Of a stretch of DNA of 64,000 bases, positions 55,133-63,227 are shown piece after piece. Every line of letters begins with the position of its first letter. Within the stretch, counting starts at the first letter, position 1. The stretch comes from DASRDU01 sp035652435 (GTDB lineage Bacteria > Acidobacteriota > Blastocatellia > RBC074), in the NCBI GenBank assembly GCA_035652435.1, contig DASRDU010000063.1, positions 1-64,000 of the forward strand, given 5' to 3'. The position numbers were made by a program, and so were the translations under genes. The notes under the pieces are model-generated. The model saw only the letters and a list, made by a program, of their open reading frames with translations. It was not told the origin of the DNA and did no database searches.

Positions 55133-56215
55133 TCAATTTATTTCCCCCGCGCTCGGCAAGCCTGCAATTCCGCGTGCCGCTTTTATTGCCCTGACCACGG
55201 CCTGCGCTATCGCTTCCGCCGCCAGCGCGCCGATCAGTGTGACGTTGGCAGGCTGTGCCGATCTGCCGGTTGAAAGTGCGAAGATCGTATCGCCGTCAAA
55301 AGCCGTGTGGGCTGGATTGATCGTGCGCGCCAGCCCGTCGTGCGCCATCTGCGCCACTTTGGTCGCCTGGACTTTGGTGAGGGCGGCGTCAGTGGCGACT
55401 ATGCCAAGGGTGGTTGATGAGCCGGTGAGCGGTGACGGGGGCTCTTCGCCGCGCAGGATCGCCGCCATCGTGTTCACCAGGGCTTTGCCGTCAGGCGTGC
55501 GCGCCCCGGCGATGATCCGGCCTGTCTGCGGATCGAAGACGTCGCCGACCGCATTGACCGCGACGATGGCTCCGACGGTGATGCCAGTGGGCAGTTTGAT
55601 TGACGACGTGCCGATGCCGCTTTTCATCGCCCGGTTCAGGCCAAACAGCTTGCCGACGGTTGCGCCCGCGCCCGCGCCGAAGTTGCCTTCGGCGGGCTTG
55701 TCTGCCGACGCCGCCTTGCAGGCCTGGTAACCGGCTTCGGCGTCGGGGCGGATTTTCGGGTCGCCGACCGGCAGGTCGAATAAAACTGCGGCGGGCACAA
55801 TCGGCACGCGCCCGCCCGTCGTGTCAAACCCGATCTTGCGTTCTTCGAGCCAGCGCATCACTCCCGTCGCCGTGTCGAGGCCGAAGGCGCTGCCGCCCGC
55901 CAGCACGACGGCGTGAACCTGCTGCACGGTATTCACCGGGTTGAGCAGATCGGTTTCGCGAGTGCCGGGGGACGCGCCGCGCACGTCCACGCCCGCTGTT
56001 GCGCCCGCCTCGGTCAGAATCACAGTGCAGCCGGTCGGCCTGCGCTTGTCGGTGAAGTGGCCGACTTTGATCCCGGCGATGTCGGTGATTGCGCCTTTCG
56101 GATCGGCTTCGGGGAATGAGGCCGAAGCCGTGAACGGGTGGCCGGCAGCCGCAATGCCCAGCGCCAGACTCTCGCGCAGCATCTGCCGCCGTCCGGGTTT
56201 TGTTCGCTCCTTCAT
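55133..56215 (-). CDS. P1-family peptidase (DmpA/S58-like aminopeptidase)
   Basis: About 360 residues from the ATG at 56215; the longer frame would run into heptamer-repeat DNA. The start has a Tat-like or secretory signal (MKERTKPGRRQMLRESLALG). P1/S58 motifs are GITDIAGIKVGHFTD-type (here AITDIAGIKVGHFTDKRRPT), AVVLAGGSAFGLDTATGVM and, at the autocleavage point, SSTTLGIVATDAALTKVQAT with a Thr as probable nucleophile. The precursor would cleave itself into alpha and beta chains. It removes N-terminal residues from peptides or beta-peptides. Followed 27 nt later by the TPR-TonB_C gene. Confidence 0.88.
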   Translation of the reverse strand: MKERTKPGRRQMLRESLALGIAAAGHPFTASASFPEADPKGAITDIAGIKVGHFTDKRRPTGCTVILTEAGATAGVDVRGASPGTRETDLLNPVNTVQQVHAVVLAGGSAFGLDTATGVMRWLEERKIGFDTTGGRVPIVPAAVLFDLPVGDPKIRPDAEAGYQACKAASADKPAEGNFGAGAGATVGKLFGLNRAMKSGIGTSSIKLPTGITVGAIVAVNAVGDVFDPQTGRIIAGARTPDGKALVNTMAAILRGEEPPSPLTGSSTTLGIVATDAALTKVQATKVAQMAHDGLARTINPAHTAFDGDTIFALSTGRSAQPANVTLIGALAAEAIAQAVVRAIKAARGIAGLPSAGEIN

Positions 56216-56223
56216 AAAAGGCT

Positions 56224-56351
56224 CAGCCACGAACCGAAAGCGGATGGCCACGAATCGGGTGACAAATGACAGTTGACAGTTGCTTCGACTGACCGCTGAC
56301 TGCTGGCTGCTGACCGCCGACTCGCGCTGATTCACTTTCGGTTCGTGGCTG
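56224..56351. repeat. Palindromic heptanucleotide-repeat element
   Basis: A perfect 17-bp inverted repeat (56224-56240 and 56335-56351; arms include AGCCACGAACCGAAAG and CTTTCGGTTCGTGGCT) frames a core of 7-nt units in continuous register: AGCCACG, AACCGAA, AGCGGAT, GGCCACG, AATCGGG, TGACAAA, TGACAGT, TGACAGT and others to 56322 (GCTGACT, GCTGGCT, GCTGACC, GCCGACT). It lies 9 nt from the P1 peptidase start and 46 nt from the glutaredoxin stop. No gene is within it. It is a strong cruciform or RNA hairpin and looks MITE- or REP-like. Confidence 0.85.
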
Positions 56352-56396
56352 TTATTTTCGCCGCTCACCTCACGGGTGGCTTCAATCGTGAACCGT

Positions 56397-56615
56397 TCAG
56401 CCCCGGCCCTCCCAGCCGATCTGCTTGAGCCTGCCGTCTTCGACGATCACCGGGACCGTCGGATTGCCGTCGGAGAAGCGGAACATCTCCCTGCGGTATT
56501 CACGATTGTCCTGCGCGTTCTTATCCGTGAACTGGATGCCCCGGGCGGTATACCACTCTCTCGCCTTCGCGCAGTAAGGGCAGTCGGGTTTGGTGTATAT
56601 CACTACTTCGGCCAT
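56397..56615 (-). CDS. Glutaredoxin-family protein (NrdH/Grx type)
   Basis: 72 residues, full length for a small glutaredoxin. Active site DCPYC (Cys12 and Cys15), cis-Pro in NPTVPVIVEDG and final GWEG region. Reduces disulfides with glutathione or thioredoxin reductase. The start lies only 2 nt after the citrate synthase stop, so it is the second gene of that operon. A redox partner of the citrate synthase is not implied; the coupling may simply be transcriptional. Confidence 0.92.
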   Translation of the reverse strand: MAEVVIYTKPDCPYCAKAREWYTARGIQFTDKNAQDNREYRREMFRFSDGNPTVPVIVEDGRLKQIGWEGRG

Positions 56616-56617
56616 GG

Positions 56618-57757
56618 CTACCTCTGTTCGATGGGAATGTATTTCAGGTCGAGTTCGCCGGTGTATTCCGCGCGCGGGCGGATCAGGCGGTTGTTGGTGT
56701 ACTGCTCCATCACGTGCGCCGTCCAGCCGCTGATCCGGCTGACGGCGAAGATCGGCGTGAACAGGTCAATCGTGATGCCGAGCATGTAATAGGTTGAGGC
56801 CGAGTAAAAATCCACGTTGGCCCGGAGCTTCTTGCCCGCCTTCATGAAGTGATCCACGACCAGGTCTTCGATGCGCTTTGACATGTCGAACCACTTGGTG
56901 TCGCCCTGCCGCCGGCCGATCTCTTCCGACATCCGGCGCAGGTGCGTGGCGCGCGGGTCTTCGGTCGTGTAGACGCGGTGGCCGATGCCCATGATCTTCT
57001 GCTTCGCCGCCAGCGCGTCGCTCACGAATTTCTCGGCGCCCTCGACGGTCTGCGACTCAAGCAGCATCTTCATGACCGCCTCATTCGCGCCGCCGTGCAG
57101 CGGGCCGGCCAGCGTGCCGACGGCTGAGGTGATCGCCGAATAGAGGTCGGTCAGCGTCGCCGTCGTGACGCGCGCCGCAAACGTCGAAGCGTTGAATTCG
57201 TGATCCGCGTGCAGGATCAGCGCGATGTCGAGCGCGCGCGCCTCAACGTCCATCGGCTCTTTGCCGTTGAGCAGCCAGAGGAAGTCGGCGGCGTGATTGA
57301 GTTCGGGCTTTGATTTAAGTGGCTCCTGACCGTTGCGGATGCGGTGGAAGGCGGCGACGATTGTCGCCAGCTGCGCGGTGATGCGGACCGATTTGCGCCA
57401 GTTGGCTTCGATGGAATTGTCGCTGGTTTCGGGGTCGTACATCCCGAGCGCCGACACGGCCGTCCTCAGCACGTCCATCGGCTTGGCCGACTTCGGAAAC
57501 GACTTCATCAGCGCGATGATTTCCGGAGGCAGTTCGCGGTTGGCTTTGAGTTTCTGATCCAGGTCGGCCAGTTCGCCTTTTTTCGGCAGGTGGCCGTACC
57601 AGAGCAGATAGATGACTTCCTCAAACGTTGAATTCTCGGCGAGCTGGTGGATGTCATAGCCGCGGTAGGAAAGAATCCCCTGGTCGCCGTCTATGTAGCA
57701 GATGCCGCTCGGCGCCGCCACGACATCTTCGAGTCCCGCGTTAGCTGGTGTCGCCAT
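56618..57757 (-). CDS. Citrate synthase (citrate/2-methylcitrate synthase family)
   Basis: 379 residues, the short dimeric form. Motifs: GILSYRGYDIHQLAENSTFE, HADHEFNASTFAAR, GPLHGGANEAVMKML and GIGHRVYTTEDPRATHLR containing the catalytic His, with Asp in FAVSRISGWTAHVMEQ region context and RPRAEYTG near the C-terminus. It condenses acetyl-CoA with oxaloacetate in the TCA cycle, or propionyl-CoA in the methylcitrate cycle; the sequence does not separate these. First gene of a two-gene operon with glutaredoxin. The Shine-Dalgarno is weak. Confidence 0.92.
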   Translation of the reverse strand: MATPANAGLEDVVAAPSGICYIDGDQGILSYRGYDIHQLAENSTFEEVIYLLWYGHLPKKGELADLDQKLKANRELPPEIIALMKSFPKSAKPMDVLRTAVSALGMYDPETSDNSIEANWRKSVRITAQLATIVAAFHRIRNGQEPLKSKPELNHAADFLWLLNGKEPMDVEARALDIALILHADHEFNASTFAARVTTATLTDLYSAITSAVGTLAGPLHGGANEAVMKMLLESQTVEGAEKFVSDALAAKQKIMGIGHRVYTTEDPRATHLRRMSEEIGRRQGDTKWFDMSKRIEDLVVDHFMKAGKKLRANVDFYSASTYYMLGITIDLFTPIFAVSRISGWTAHVMEQYTNNRLIRPRAEYTGELDLKYIPIEQR

Positions 57758-57952
57758 ACTTGAGCAATCGCGGCCCTTGTTTCAGAGCCGCAGTCTCCTT
57801 TATCAGATAATTTTTTCAGAACTGAATTTCCTGCTTTCGGCTGTGCATCACGCAAACCGCAGTGGGAGTGAATTGTCAGGGCCTGGTGTCCGTGAGCCGA
57901 AGGCCAAAATAACAAACGCAAATCCGCGCTGTCAATTTGGGCTTTTGCGGCT

Positions 57953-58585
57953 TCATTTTTGCAGCCAGGGGTTGAAGGCTTTTTCGTCGCCAATCGTCGT
58001 CTGCGGGCCGTGCCCCGGAATGACGATTGTGTCATCGGGCAGGGCCATCACCTTGCGGCGGAGCGACTCCATAATTTCCTCGAACGAGCCGCCCCACAGA
58101 TCCGTCCGCCCGATGCCGCGCATAAACAACGTGTCGCCGGAAAACAATTTCGCCTCGTCGCCCGGCGCGTGAAAGCAGAGGCTGCCCGGCGTGTGCCCCG
58201 GCGTGTGAAAGACTTTGACCCTGATTTCACCGATGCCGAGTTCGTCGCCCTGGTCGAGGTGATGATCAATCGCGGTCGCCGCCGGCGCAGTTATTCCCAG
58301 CAGCTGCGCCTGAATCGGCAGAATGTCATAGAGAAACAGGTCGCCCTGATGCAGACAGACGGGCGCGCCGGTCGCTGCTTTCAATTCGCTGAAACCGCCG
58401 ACGTGATCTATGTGCGCGTGCGTGGCGATGATGTATTTCGCTTCGAGGTTGTGTTTGCGCAGCCGCGCCAGCACCTTGTCTGCCTCATCGCCCGGATCAA
58501 TGACGACGGCCTCGCGGGTCTGTTCGGAGCCAAGGATCGTGCAGTTGCATTGCAACAGCCCGACCGGAAAAGTTTCGACGATCAT
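57953..58585 (-). CDS. MBL-fold metallo-hydrolase (glyoxalase II-like)
   Basis: About 210 residues. The ATG at 58585 overlaps the preceding stop in an ATGA, fixing the start. Two-metal site: THAHIDHVGG (HxHxDH), downstream His in FHTPGHTPGSLCFH, Asp in FSGDTLFMRGIGRTD and final His in VIPGHGPQTTIGDE. It is typical of YcbL/glyoxalase II hydrolases acting on thioesters. Coupled to the Gfo/Idh gene. Confidence 0.9.
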   Translation of the reverse strand: MIVETFPVGLLQCNCTILGSEQTREAVVIDPGDEADKVLARLRKHNLEAKYIIATHAHIDHVGGFSELKAATGAPVCLHQGDLFLYDILPIQAQLLGITAPAATAIDHHLDQGDELGIGEIRVKVFHTPGHTPGSLCFHAPGDEAKLFSGDTLFMRGIGRTDLWGGSFEEIMESLRRKVMALPDDTIVIPGHGPQTTIGDEKAFNPWLQK

Positions 58586-59676
58586 AGTGGAATCTCGACC
58601 CATCTTTTTTCTGCCTGCGACCGGGTAATGGCGTCAATCACTTCCTGGCATCTCAGGCCGTCACTGAAAGTCGCGGCGTGCGGGATCTCAGTCCTGCCCT
58701 CCTGCAGCGCAATAACGGTTTCGCGCGCGAGGTGGTAGAAGGATCTGGCCCACAGGTTTTCAGGGATGTCCGCGATCTCAAGCGCGCGGTCGGTCAGCGA
58801 GAAATCTTCAAACGGCGTATTGTACCCCTGGGAGCCGATCAGCTTTTCATCGCCGTCCAGAATCAGCGTGCCGCGTTCACCGGCCACTGTCATCTGGTTC
58901 CGGCCGCCGCTCGCGTAGAGCGCGGTCAGCAGCACCGTGCCGTGCGCGACCCGGCCCTGACGCGGCGCGAACCGCACGAGGAACGAGCAGTAATCATCAG
59001 TTTCATTCGCGCGCATTTCACCTGTTTTCGGATCGGGCCGGGCCGGGACGAGCGTCGCCACGTCGGCGCAGACCGATTCGATTTCGCCGAACAGCCAGCG
59101 CAACTGGTCAATCGCGTGCGACCCGAGCGCGCCGAGCAGCCCGCCGCCTTTCGATTTCTCCGCCCACCAGTTCCACGGGCGCTGCGCCGAATGCCGGAAG
59201 CCGGCCGCGACGGTGACGGTAACGTGGGCCAGACTGCCGACATAATCGTCATCAATCATCTCCTTCATCCGCCGCCGCGTCGGGTTGAAGCGCAGTTCGT
59301 GATCAATGATCGCCAGCTGCCCCGGGCGTGAGGCCGCCAGTTCGGCCATCTCCCGCGCTTCACGCGCGTTCATCGCCATCGGCTTTTCGCAGATGACGTG
59401 CCGGCCCGCGGCGAGCGCCGCCATCGTCACCGGGTGATGCAGGTAAGGCGGGGCCGCGACGACGACGAGCGAGGCCTCGTCGAGCGCGACCATCTGTTGC
59501 CAGTTTTCGCAGGCGTGCGGTATCCCGAATTCCTCGGCGACCTTCCCCGCGTTGTCGAAACTGCCGCTGCACACGGCGACCAGATCCGCGCCGTTGCAGG
59601 CGCGGAAAGCCGGTGCCTGCGCGCTGCGCGCGAAACCGGTGCCGACCAGTCCGACGCCAATCCTGTCTTTCTTCAT
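58582..59676 (-). CDS. Gfo/Idh/MocA-family NAD(P)-dependent oxidoreductase
   Basis: About 364 residues from the ATG at 59676, with GGAGG upstream and the nucleotide-binding GVGLVGTGFARSAQAPAFRA at residue 4 on. The earlier in-frame Mets give a non-coding-like N-terminus. The family CEKPMAMNAREAREMAELA motif (catalytic Lys) is present. The C-terminal half has the GFO/IDH/MocA beta sheet (GALGSHAIDQLRWLFGEIES). It oxidises or reduces a sugar, inositol or related alcohol; the substrate is undetermined. First gene of a two-gene operon with the MBL hydrolase. Confidence 0.9.
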   Translation of the reverse strand: MKKDRIGVGLVGTGFARSAQAPAFRACNGADLVAVCSGSFDNAGKVAEEFGIPHACENWQQMVALDEASLVVVAAPPYLHHPVTMAALAAGRHVICEKPMAMNAREAREMAELAASRPGQLAIIDHELRFNPTRRRMKEMIDDDYVGSLAHVTVTVAAGFRHSAQRPWNWWAEKSKGGGLLGALGSHAIDQLRWLFGEIESVCADVATLVPARPDPKTGEMRANETDDYCSFLVRFAPRQGRVAHGTVLLTALYASGGRNQMTVAGERGTLILDGDEKLIGSQGYNTPFEDFSLTDRALEIADIPENLWARSFYHLARETVIALQEGRTEIPHAATFSDGLRCQEVIDAITRSQAEKRWVEIPL

Positions 59677-59929
59677 CAGGGCTTTTCCTCCGCGTTTCTG
59701 TGGTCGAAATGTCGCTTGCGGGGATCGGATTGAGGAAACGGCATTGTGACTGATCGGGCGCGGCTTTGGCAAATCCTGACCGGACCCTGCTTTACAATTC
59801 CCGAGACCCCCGTCCGGCTGTTGGCGAATCGCAGGCACATGGCTATAATCCGGCCAATTTCTCATCAATTGGCGCAGTTTTGTTGGATCAACAGAGTGAA
59901 TTCTATGACCTTGAACATGGGAGGGACGA

Positions 59930-60676
59930 ATGGCTAACAGGAACAGATTCAGTTCAGGCCTCGAAGGTGAAGATGGTCTGATGAAGAAGAGTTTTGGAGA
60001 TCCGGACAATGAACTTCAGCCGCGGCGTCAGTCCGCCGGGTGGGGTGATGATGAAGAGGAAGGTTTTGGCTACGGCAGCAGCAGCTATGAAAAGAAGGAT
60101 GAGGAGAAGGATCCGTGGGAGGAGGACGAGGACGAATTCAGGGATGAGGAAGAAGATTTCCTGAATGTGGACGAACGTCCTTCGTGGCTGCGCGATTCTG
60201 AGCAGCGCAAGCAGGAGGATCTTGAAGATGAGGAGGAAGGCGAGCCGGTCAGTCCGGTGGCCTCCGTGCCTCCTGCGGTGACGGAAGCGCCGCCTGCCCC
60301 CGCCGCCCCGACTCCGGCGCCTGCTGCGCCCGCCGCAAAGAAGGCTGCCAAACCGGCGGCGAAGGCAACAAAGAAGGCGGCGAAAAAAGCGGTGAAGGCC
60401 GCGAAGAAGGCGGCGAAGAAACCGGCGAAGAAAGCTGCCCCCAAAAAAGCAGCTAAAAAGCCCGCCGCGAAGAAAGCAGCCGCAAAAGCCGCGAAGAAAT
60501 CGGCGAAGAAGGCGGCTAAGGCTGCCAGGAAACCGGTGAAGAAAGCTGCCGCGAAAAAAGCCGCGAAGAAGCCGGCAAAAAAAGCTCCGGCTAAAAAGGC
60601 GGCAAAGAAAGTGGCGAAGAAGCCGGTGAAGAAAGCCGCAAAGAAGGCCGCGAAGAAACGGGCGAAGAAGCGCTGA
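59930..60676 (+). CDS. Histone-H1-like protein with acidic N-domain and Lys/Ala-rich tail
   Basis: 248 residues, ATG at 59930 with GGGAGGGA about 3-8 nt upstream. The first 90 residues are strongly acidic and disordered (DEEKDPWEEDEDEFRDEEED). A Pro/Ala linker (VPPAVTEAPPAPAAPTPAP) leads to about 135 residues of KAAKK, KPAKKAA and AAKKAAKK repeats, like the C-terminal tail of eukaryotic linker histones and bacterial AlgP/HrdB-type tails. DNA binding and nucleoid compaction are inferred from charge; the acidic part may self-inhibit or bind partners. It is divergent from the Gfo/Idh gene and followed by a strong terminator. Confidence 0.82.
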   Translation: MANRNRFSSGLEGEDGLMKKSFGDPDNELQPRRQSAGWGDDEEEGFGYGSSSYEKKDEEKDPWEEDEDEFRDEEEDFLNVDERPSWLRDSEQRKQEDLEDEEEGEPVSPVASVPPAVTEAPPAPAAPTPAPAAPAAKKAAKPAAKATKKAAKKAVKAAKKAAKKPAKKAAPKKAAKKPAAKKAAAKAAKKSAKKAAKAARKPVKKAAAKKAAKKPAKKAPAKKAAKKVAKKPVKKAAKKAAKKRAKKR

Positions 60677-60689
60677 ATCAAAGAGCGAC

Positions 60690-60728
60690 GGGTGACGGGG
60701 CGATCAGAACCTTTTCGCCCCGTCACCC
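60690..60728. terminator. Bidirectional intrinsic terminator
   Basis: Perfect 13-bp stem GGGTGACGGGGCG (60690-60702) with its complement at 60716-60728 and a 13-nt loop, between two convergent genes. A cctttta sequence follows on the plus strand, a short T tract. Confidence 0.85.
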
Positions 60729-60738
60729 CGCCAGCCTT

Positions 60739-61983
60739 TTACTTCTCAGGGACCGCGCCCGAAAAATCGCCGTTGGCGCCGTGAATGATCAGGCGCCGCA
60801 ACACGCGCGCCGCGTCCGGCACTGTGATCGTAATGGCCGGGTAGGAAATTACCTGCGCCGCCATCCCTTTGGGCTTATCCCCATGCAGCCAGATTTCCAG
60901 CAGGTCGCGGTCGGTCGCGTGCGTGGTGCGTAACCGCCACCCGCTGGTGTTCGTTTCGGCGGTGATAATCAATCCCACCGACCCGTCCGTGCCGCGCTGA
61001 ATCTGGAAATTCTGAACGCGCACGAGCGTGGAAGTGTCCGGCTTCGGCTCATCTTTTTTCACCTGACTGCTCCCCTGGTTCGGAGACTGATTCTGTGGCT
61101 GGCTCTGTCCCTGCTGCTCTTTCGTCTTCTGCTCAGACATCTTCTGTTCGGGCGGTTTCGGCACAGTCAGCACGTCAGGCTTCCGTCCTTCCTCCTGGTT
61201 ACCCAGCCGGGGATTGGGTTTGGGCAATTGCGGCTCATCTTTGGGATCGTTCACCATCGGCGGGTCCTTCGGTTCCGGTTCCTTGCGCACGGGCGGGCGC
61301 GGGGCAGGTTTTCTGCCGGGCGCGAGTTCCAGCGGTTCGGCCAGTTCGACGCCGATGCGTGTGCCGGATTCAACTTCGGCTTCGCTGCCTTTGGACAAAA
61401 AGGCCGCGGCCACGCCCACTGCCGCGCCGACTCCGGCCCCGACGAGCGCGCTGCCGGTGATCACGCCAATGATCGTCCCGGCCCCGGCGCCCGCGCCGAT
61501 GAAGACCACGTGGCGGCCGGCATCGGATTTCGCATGGAGCCCGCCCTCTTCATCAATCCGCTGGCGCTCTCTGGTATCAGCGCTGGTCAGCACACCGCTG
61601 ATGTTGAGTTCGCGACCGTTCGGCAGTCGCAGCCTGTCAAATAAAACTTCGATGACGCCCGAGCGACGGCGGTACTGCGCGGGCGTGACCGATTTGACGT
61701 AGCCTGAAACCACGCTGTCTGCCGGAATCAGCACGCTCCCGTTTTCATCCGTCACCGGCTCGACCACGCGCGCCGTGAAGCGGTCACTGGCTTTGGTGTT
61801 TTTTGAATCGAGCCGTGTCTCCATCTCCAGCGTCAGCACCGTGCCCGCCGGGACGGTCTGTGATCCGGCCGCGGTCTGTGGCGCCGCGACGGCTGAAGCG
61901 TCGAATGATGAAAAGCTGGTCGCAAGACAGATCATCAGCGTGACGACCCACACTGATTGCGGACGGCGGGCTGGTAGTCTCAT
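60739..61983 (-). CDS. Secreted glycine-zipper protein, unknown function
   Basis: About 414 residues. ATG at 61983 with AAGGAG 8-9 nt upstream; the signal peptide (SVWVVTLMICLATSFSSFDA) follows. Residues about 40-150 look like a beta domain (TVLTLEMETRLDSKNTKASD, VTPAQYRRRSGVIEVLFDRL). A glycine-zipper membrane segment sits at about residues 160-190 (GAGAGAGTIIGVITGSAL). A long Pro/Lys/Gln-rich linker follows, and the last 90 residues are a beta-like domain (VRVQNFQIQRGTDGSVGLII), possibly AMIN-like. Envelope location is likely; function is unknown. Confidence 0.72.
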   Translation of the reverse strand: MRLPARRPQSVWVVTLMICLATSFSSFDASAVAAPQTAAGSQTVPAGTVLTLEMETRLDSKNTKASDRFTARVVEPVTDENGSVLIPADSVVSGYVKSVTPAQYRRRSGVIEVLFDRLRLPNGRELNISGVLTSADTRERQRIDEEGGLHAKSDAGRHVVFIGAGAGAGTIIGVITGSALVGAGVGAAVGVAAAFLSKGSEAEVESGTRIGVELAEPLELAPGRKPAPRPPVRKEPEPKDPPMVNDPKDEPQLPKPNPRLGNQEEGRKPDVLTVPKPPEQKMSEQKTKEQQGQSQPQNQSPNQGSSQVKKDEPKPDTSTLVRVQNFQIQRGTDGSVGLIITAETNTSGWRLRTTHATDRDLLEIWLHGDKPKGMAAQVISYPAITITVPDAARVLRRLIIHGANGDFSGAVPEK

Positions 61984-62112
61984 CTGGTCGCTCCTTGTCT
62001 TCGGATCCGTAAAAGGTGCGCCTATCATGCCTGATGATCAGCAGGAGCCGCAATCACTCCGGTGCGAAATGAATCTGCCCGCGTCATCAACTACTTCATC
62101 GTCCCCAGGGCT

Positions 62113-63006
62113 TCATGGATGCTCGAAGTATTTTTTGCACAACTGCCGGAAGGTCTGCTGCACCGGTGACAGGTGATCGGTTTTGAGCGAGACCAGACCG
62201 AGTTCCCAGTATGCCTTCAGTTCCCGCACCGCGAGCGCGTGCAGCCGGCCCGCTGTGACTTCATCTCGCACCGACGAGCGCGGCACTATGCTCACGCCCA
62301 GCCCGTGTTCGACCATCCGCTTGATCGCCGTCATGCTGCCCAGCTCCATCGTGACCTCTGCTTTGCAACCCGCCTTGTCAAAAAACAGGTCGATCATCCG
62401 GCGCGTGTTGCCGCCTTCCTCGCCAAGGATCAGCGATTCATCGGCGAGTTGCCGCGCGGTGACGGAGCGCTGTTTCGCCAGCCGGTGACCCGGCGGGACG
62501 ATGGCCACCAGCAGATCCTGACGCAGCCGCTCCGCCCTGATGTCGGGGGCTTCGACCGGCAATGATGCCAGGCCGAAATCAAGATCGTTGCCGAGAATCC
62601 GCGCCACTATCTCCGCGCTCGTGCCGCGAAAGACGGTGATCTGCGCCTGCGGATGACGAATCTTGAGATCGGCCAGAATCTTCGGCAGCGGGTGAATACT
62701 CGCCATCGTCGAAGCCGTCCCCAGCCGCAACCGCCCGCCTTCCGCCTGCGTGATTTCAGCGAGCGCGAATAAAGCCTCGTCGTGCCCGCGCACGATCTTT
62801 TGCGCCCGGCCGAGTAATATCCCGCCGGCTTCGGTCAGGTAAACCTTCTTGTTGACGCGGGCGAAGAGCGGCGTGCCGATTTCTGATTCCAGTGCCTTGA
62901 TCTGCGCGCTCACCGCAGCCTGCGTCAGATGCACGCGCTGCGCCGCCCGGGTGAAGCTGCGCGTTTCGGCAATCGCCAGAAAGGTTCTGAGCTGTCTGAT
63001 CTCCAT
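62113..63006 (-). CDS. LysR-family transcriptional regulator
   Basis: 297 residues. Canonical N-terminal winged helix (MEIRQLRTFLAIAETRSFTR, AAVSAQIKALESEIGTPLFA) and a LysR effector domain (LRLGTASTMASIHPLPKILA, HLSPVQQTFRQLCKKYFEHP). It senses a small ligand and usually controls the divergent gene, here the BadF/kinase-like gene starting 222 nt away. Its own promoter shares that region. Confidence 0.92.
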   Translation of the reverse strand: MEIRQLRTFLAIAETRSFTRAAQRVHLTQAAVSAQIKALESEIGTPLFARVNKKVYLTEAGGILLGRAQKIVRGHDEALFALAEITQAEGGRLRLGTASTMASIHPLPKILADLKIRHPQAQITVFRGTSAEIVARILGNDLDFGLASLPVEAPDIRAERLRQDLLVAIVPPGHRLAKQRSVTARQLADESLILGEEGGNTRRMIDLFFDKAGCKAEVTMELGSMTAIKRMVEHGLGVSIVPRSSVRDEVTAGRLHALAVRELKAYWELGLVSLKTDHLSPVQQTFRQLCKKYFEHP

Positions 63007-63227
63007 TATGAGTTCAGTAAATCGTCACCTGCCGGTGATCTTAACGATAGATAATGGTTGTGATTGTGATCAGAACTTTTAGTTTTATTTATCGTCGTGC
63101 TGAGCGTATTATTCCCCTGACAACTAATCAAGCGAACATCCCAGCAAAGCTCCCGAAGCTTTGTCCCCGTCGGCCGAAACCGAAGCCGATGCCGTCAACA
63201 GAAACGGAATCATAACGGAGTGGCTTT
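63007..63227. promoter_or_regulatory. Divergent LysR/kinase intergenic region
   Basis: 221 bases between divergent starts, noticeably AT-rich at 63045-63100 (GATAATGGTTGTGATTG, TTTTAGTTTTATTTATCG). It is the expected place for LysR-type T-N11-A operators and both promoters. No perfect dyad was identified, so the exact sites are not claimed. Confidence 0.45.

Noticed and set aside
60085..60726. Minus-strand 213-codon Phe/Ala-rich frame opposite the histone-like gene
   Set aside because: It is the complement of the Lys/Ala repeat (AAG/GCC gives CTT/GGC), with no start context. The other strand has a good Shine-Dalgarno and terminator.
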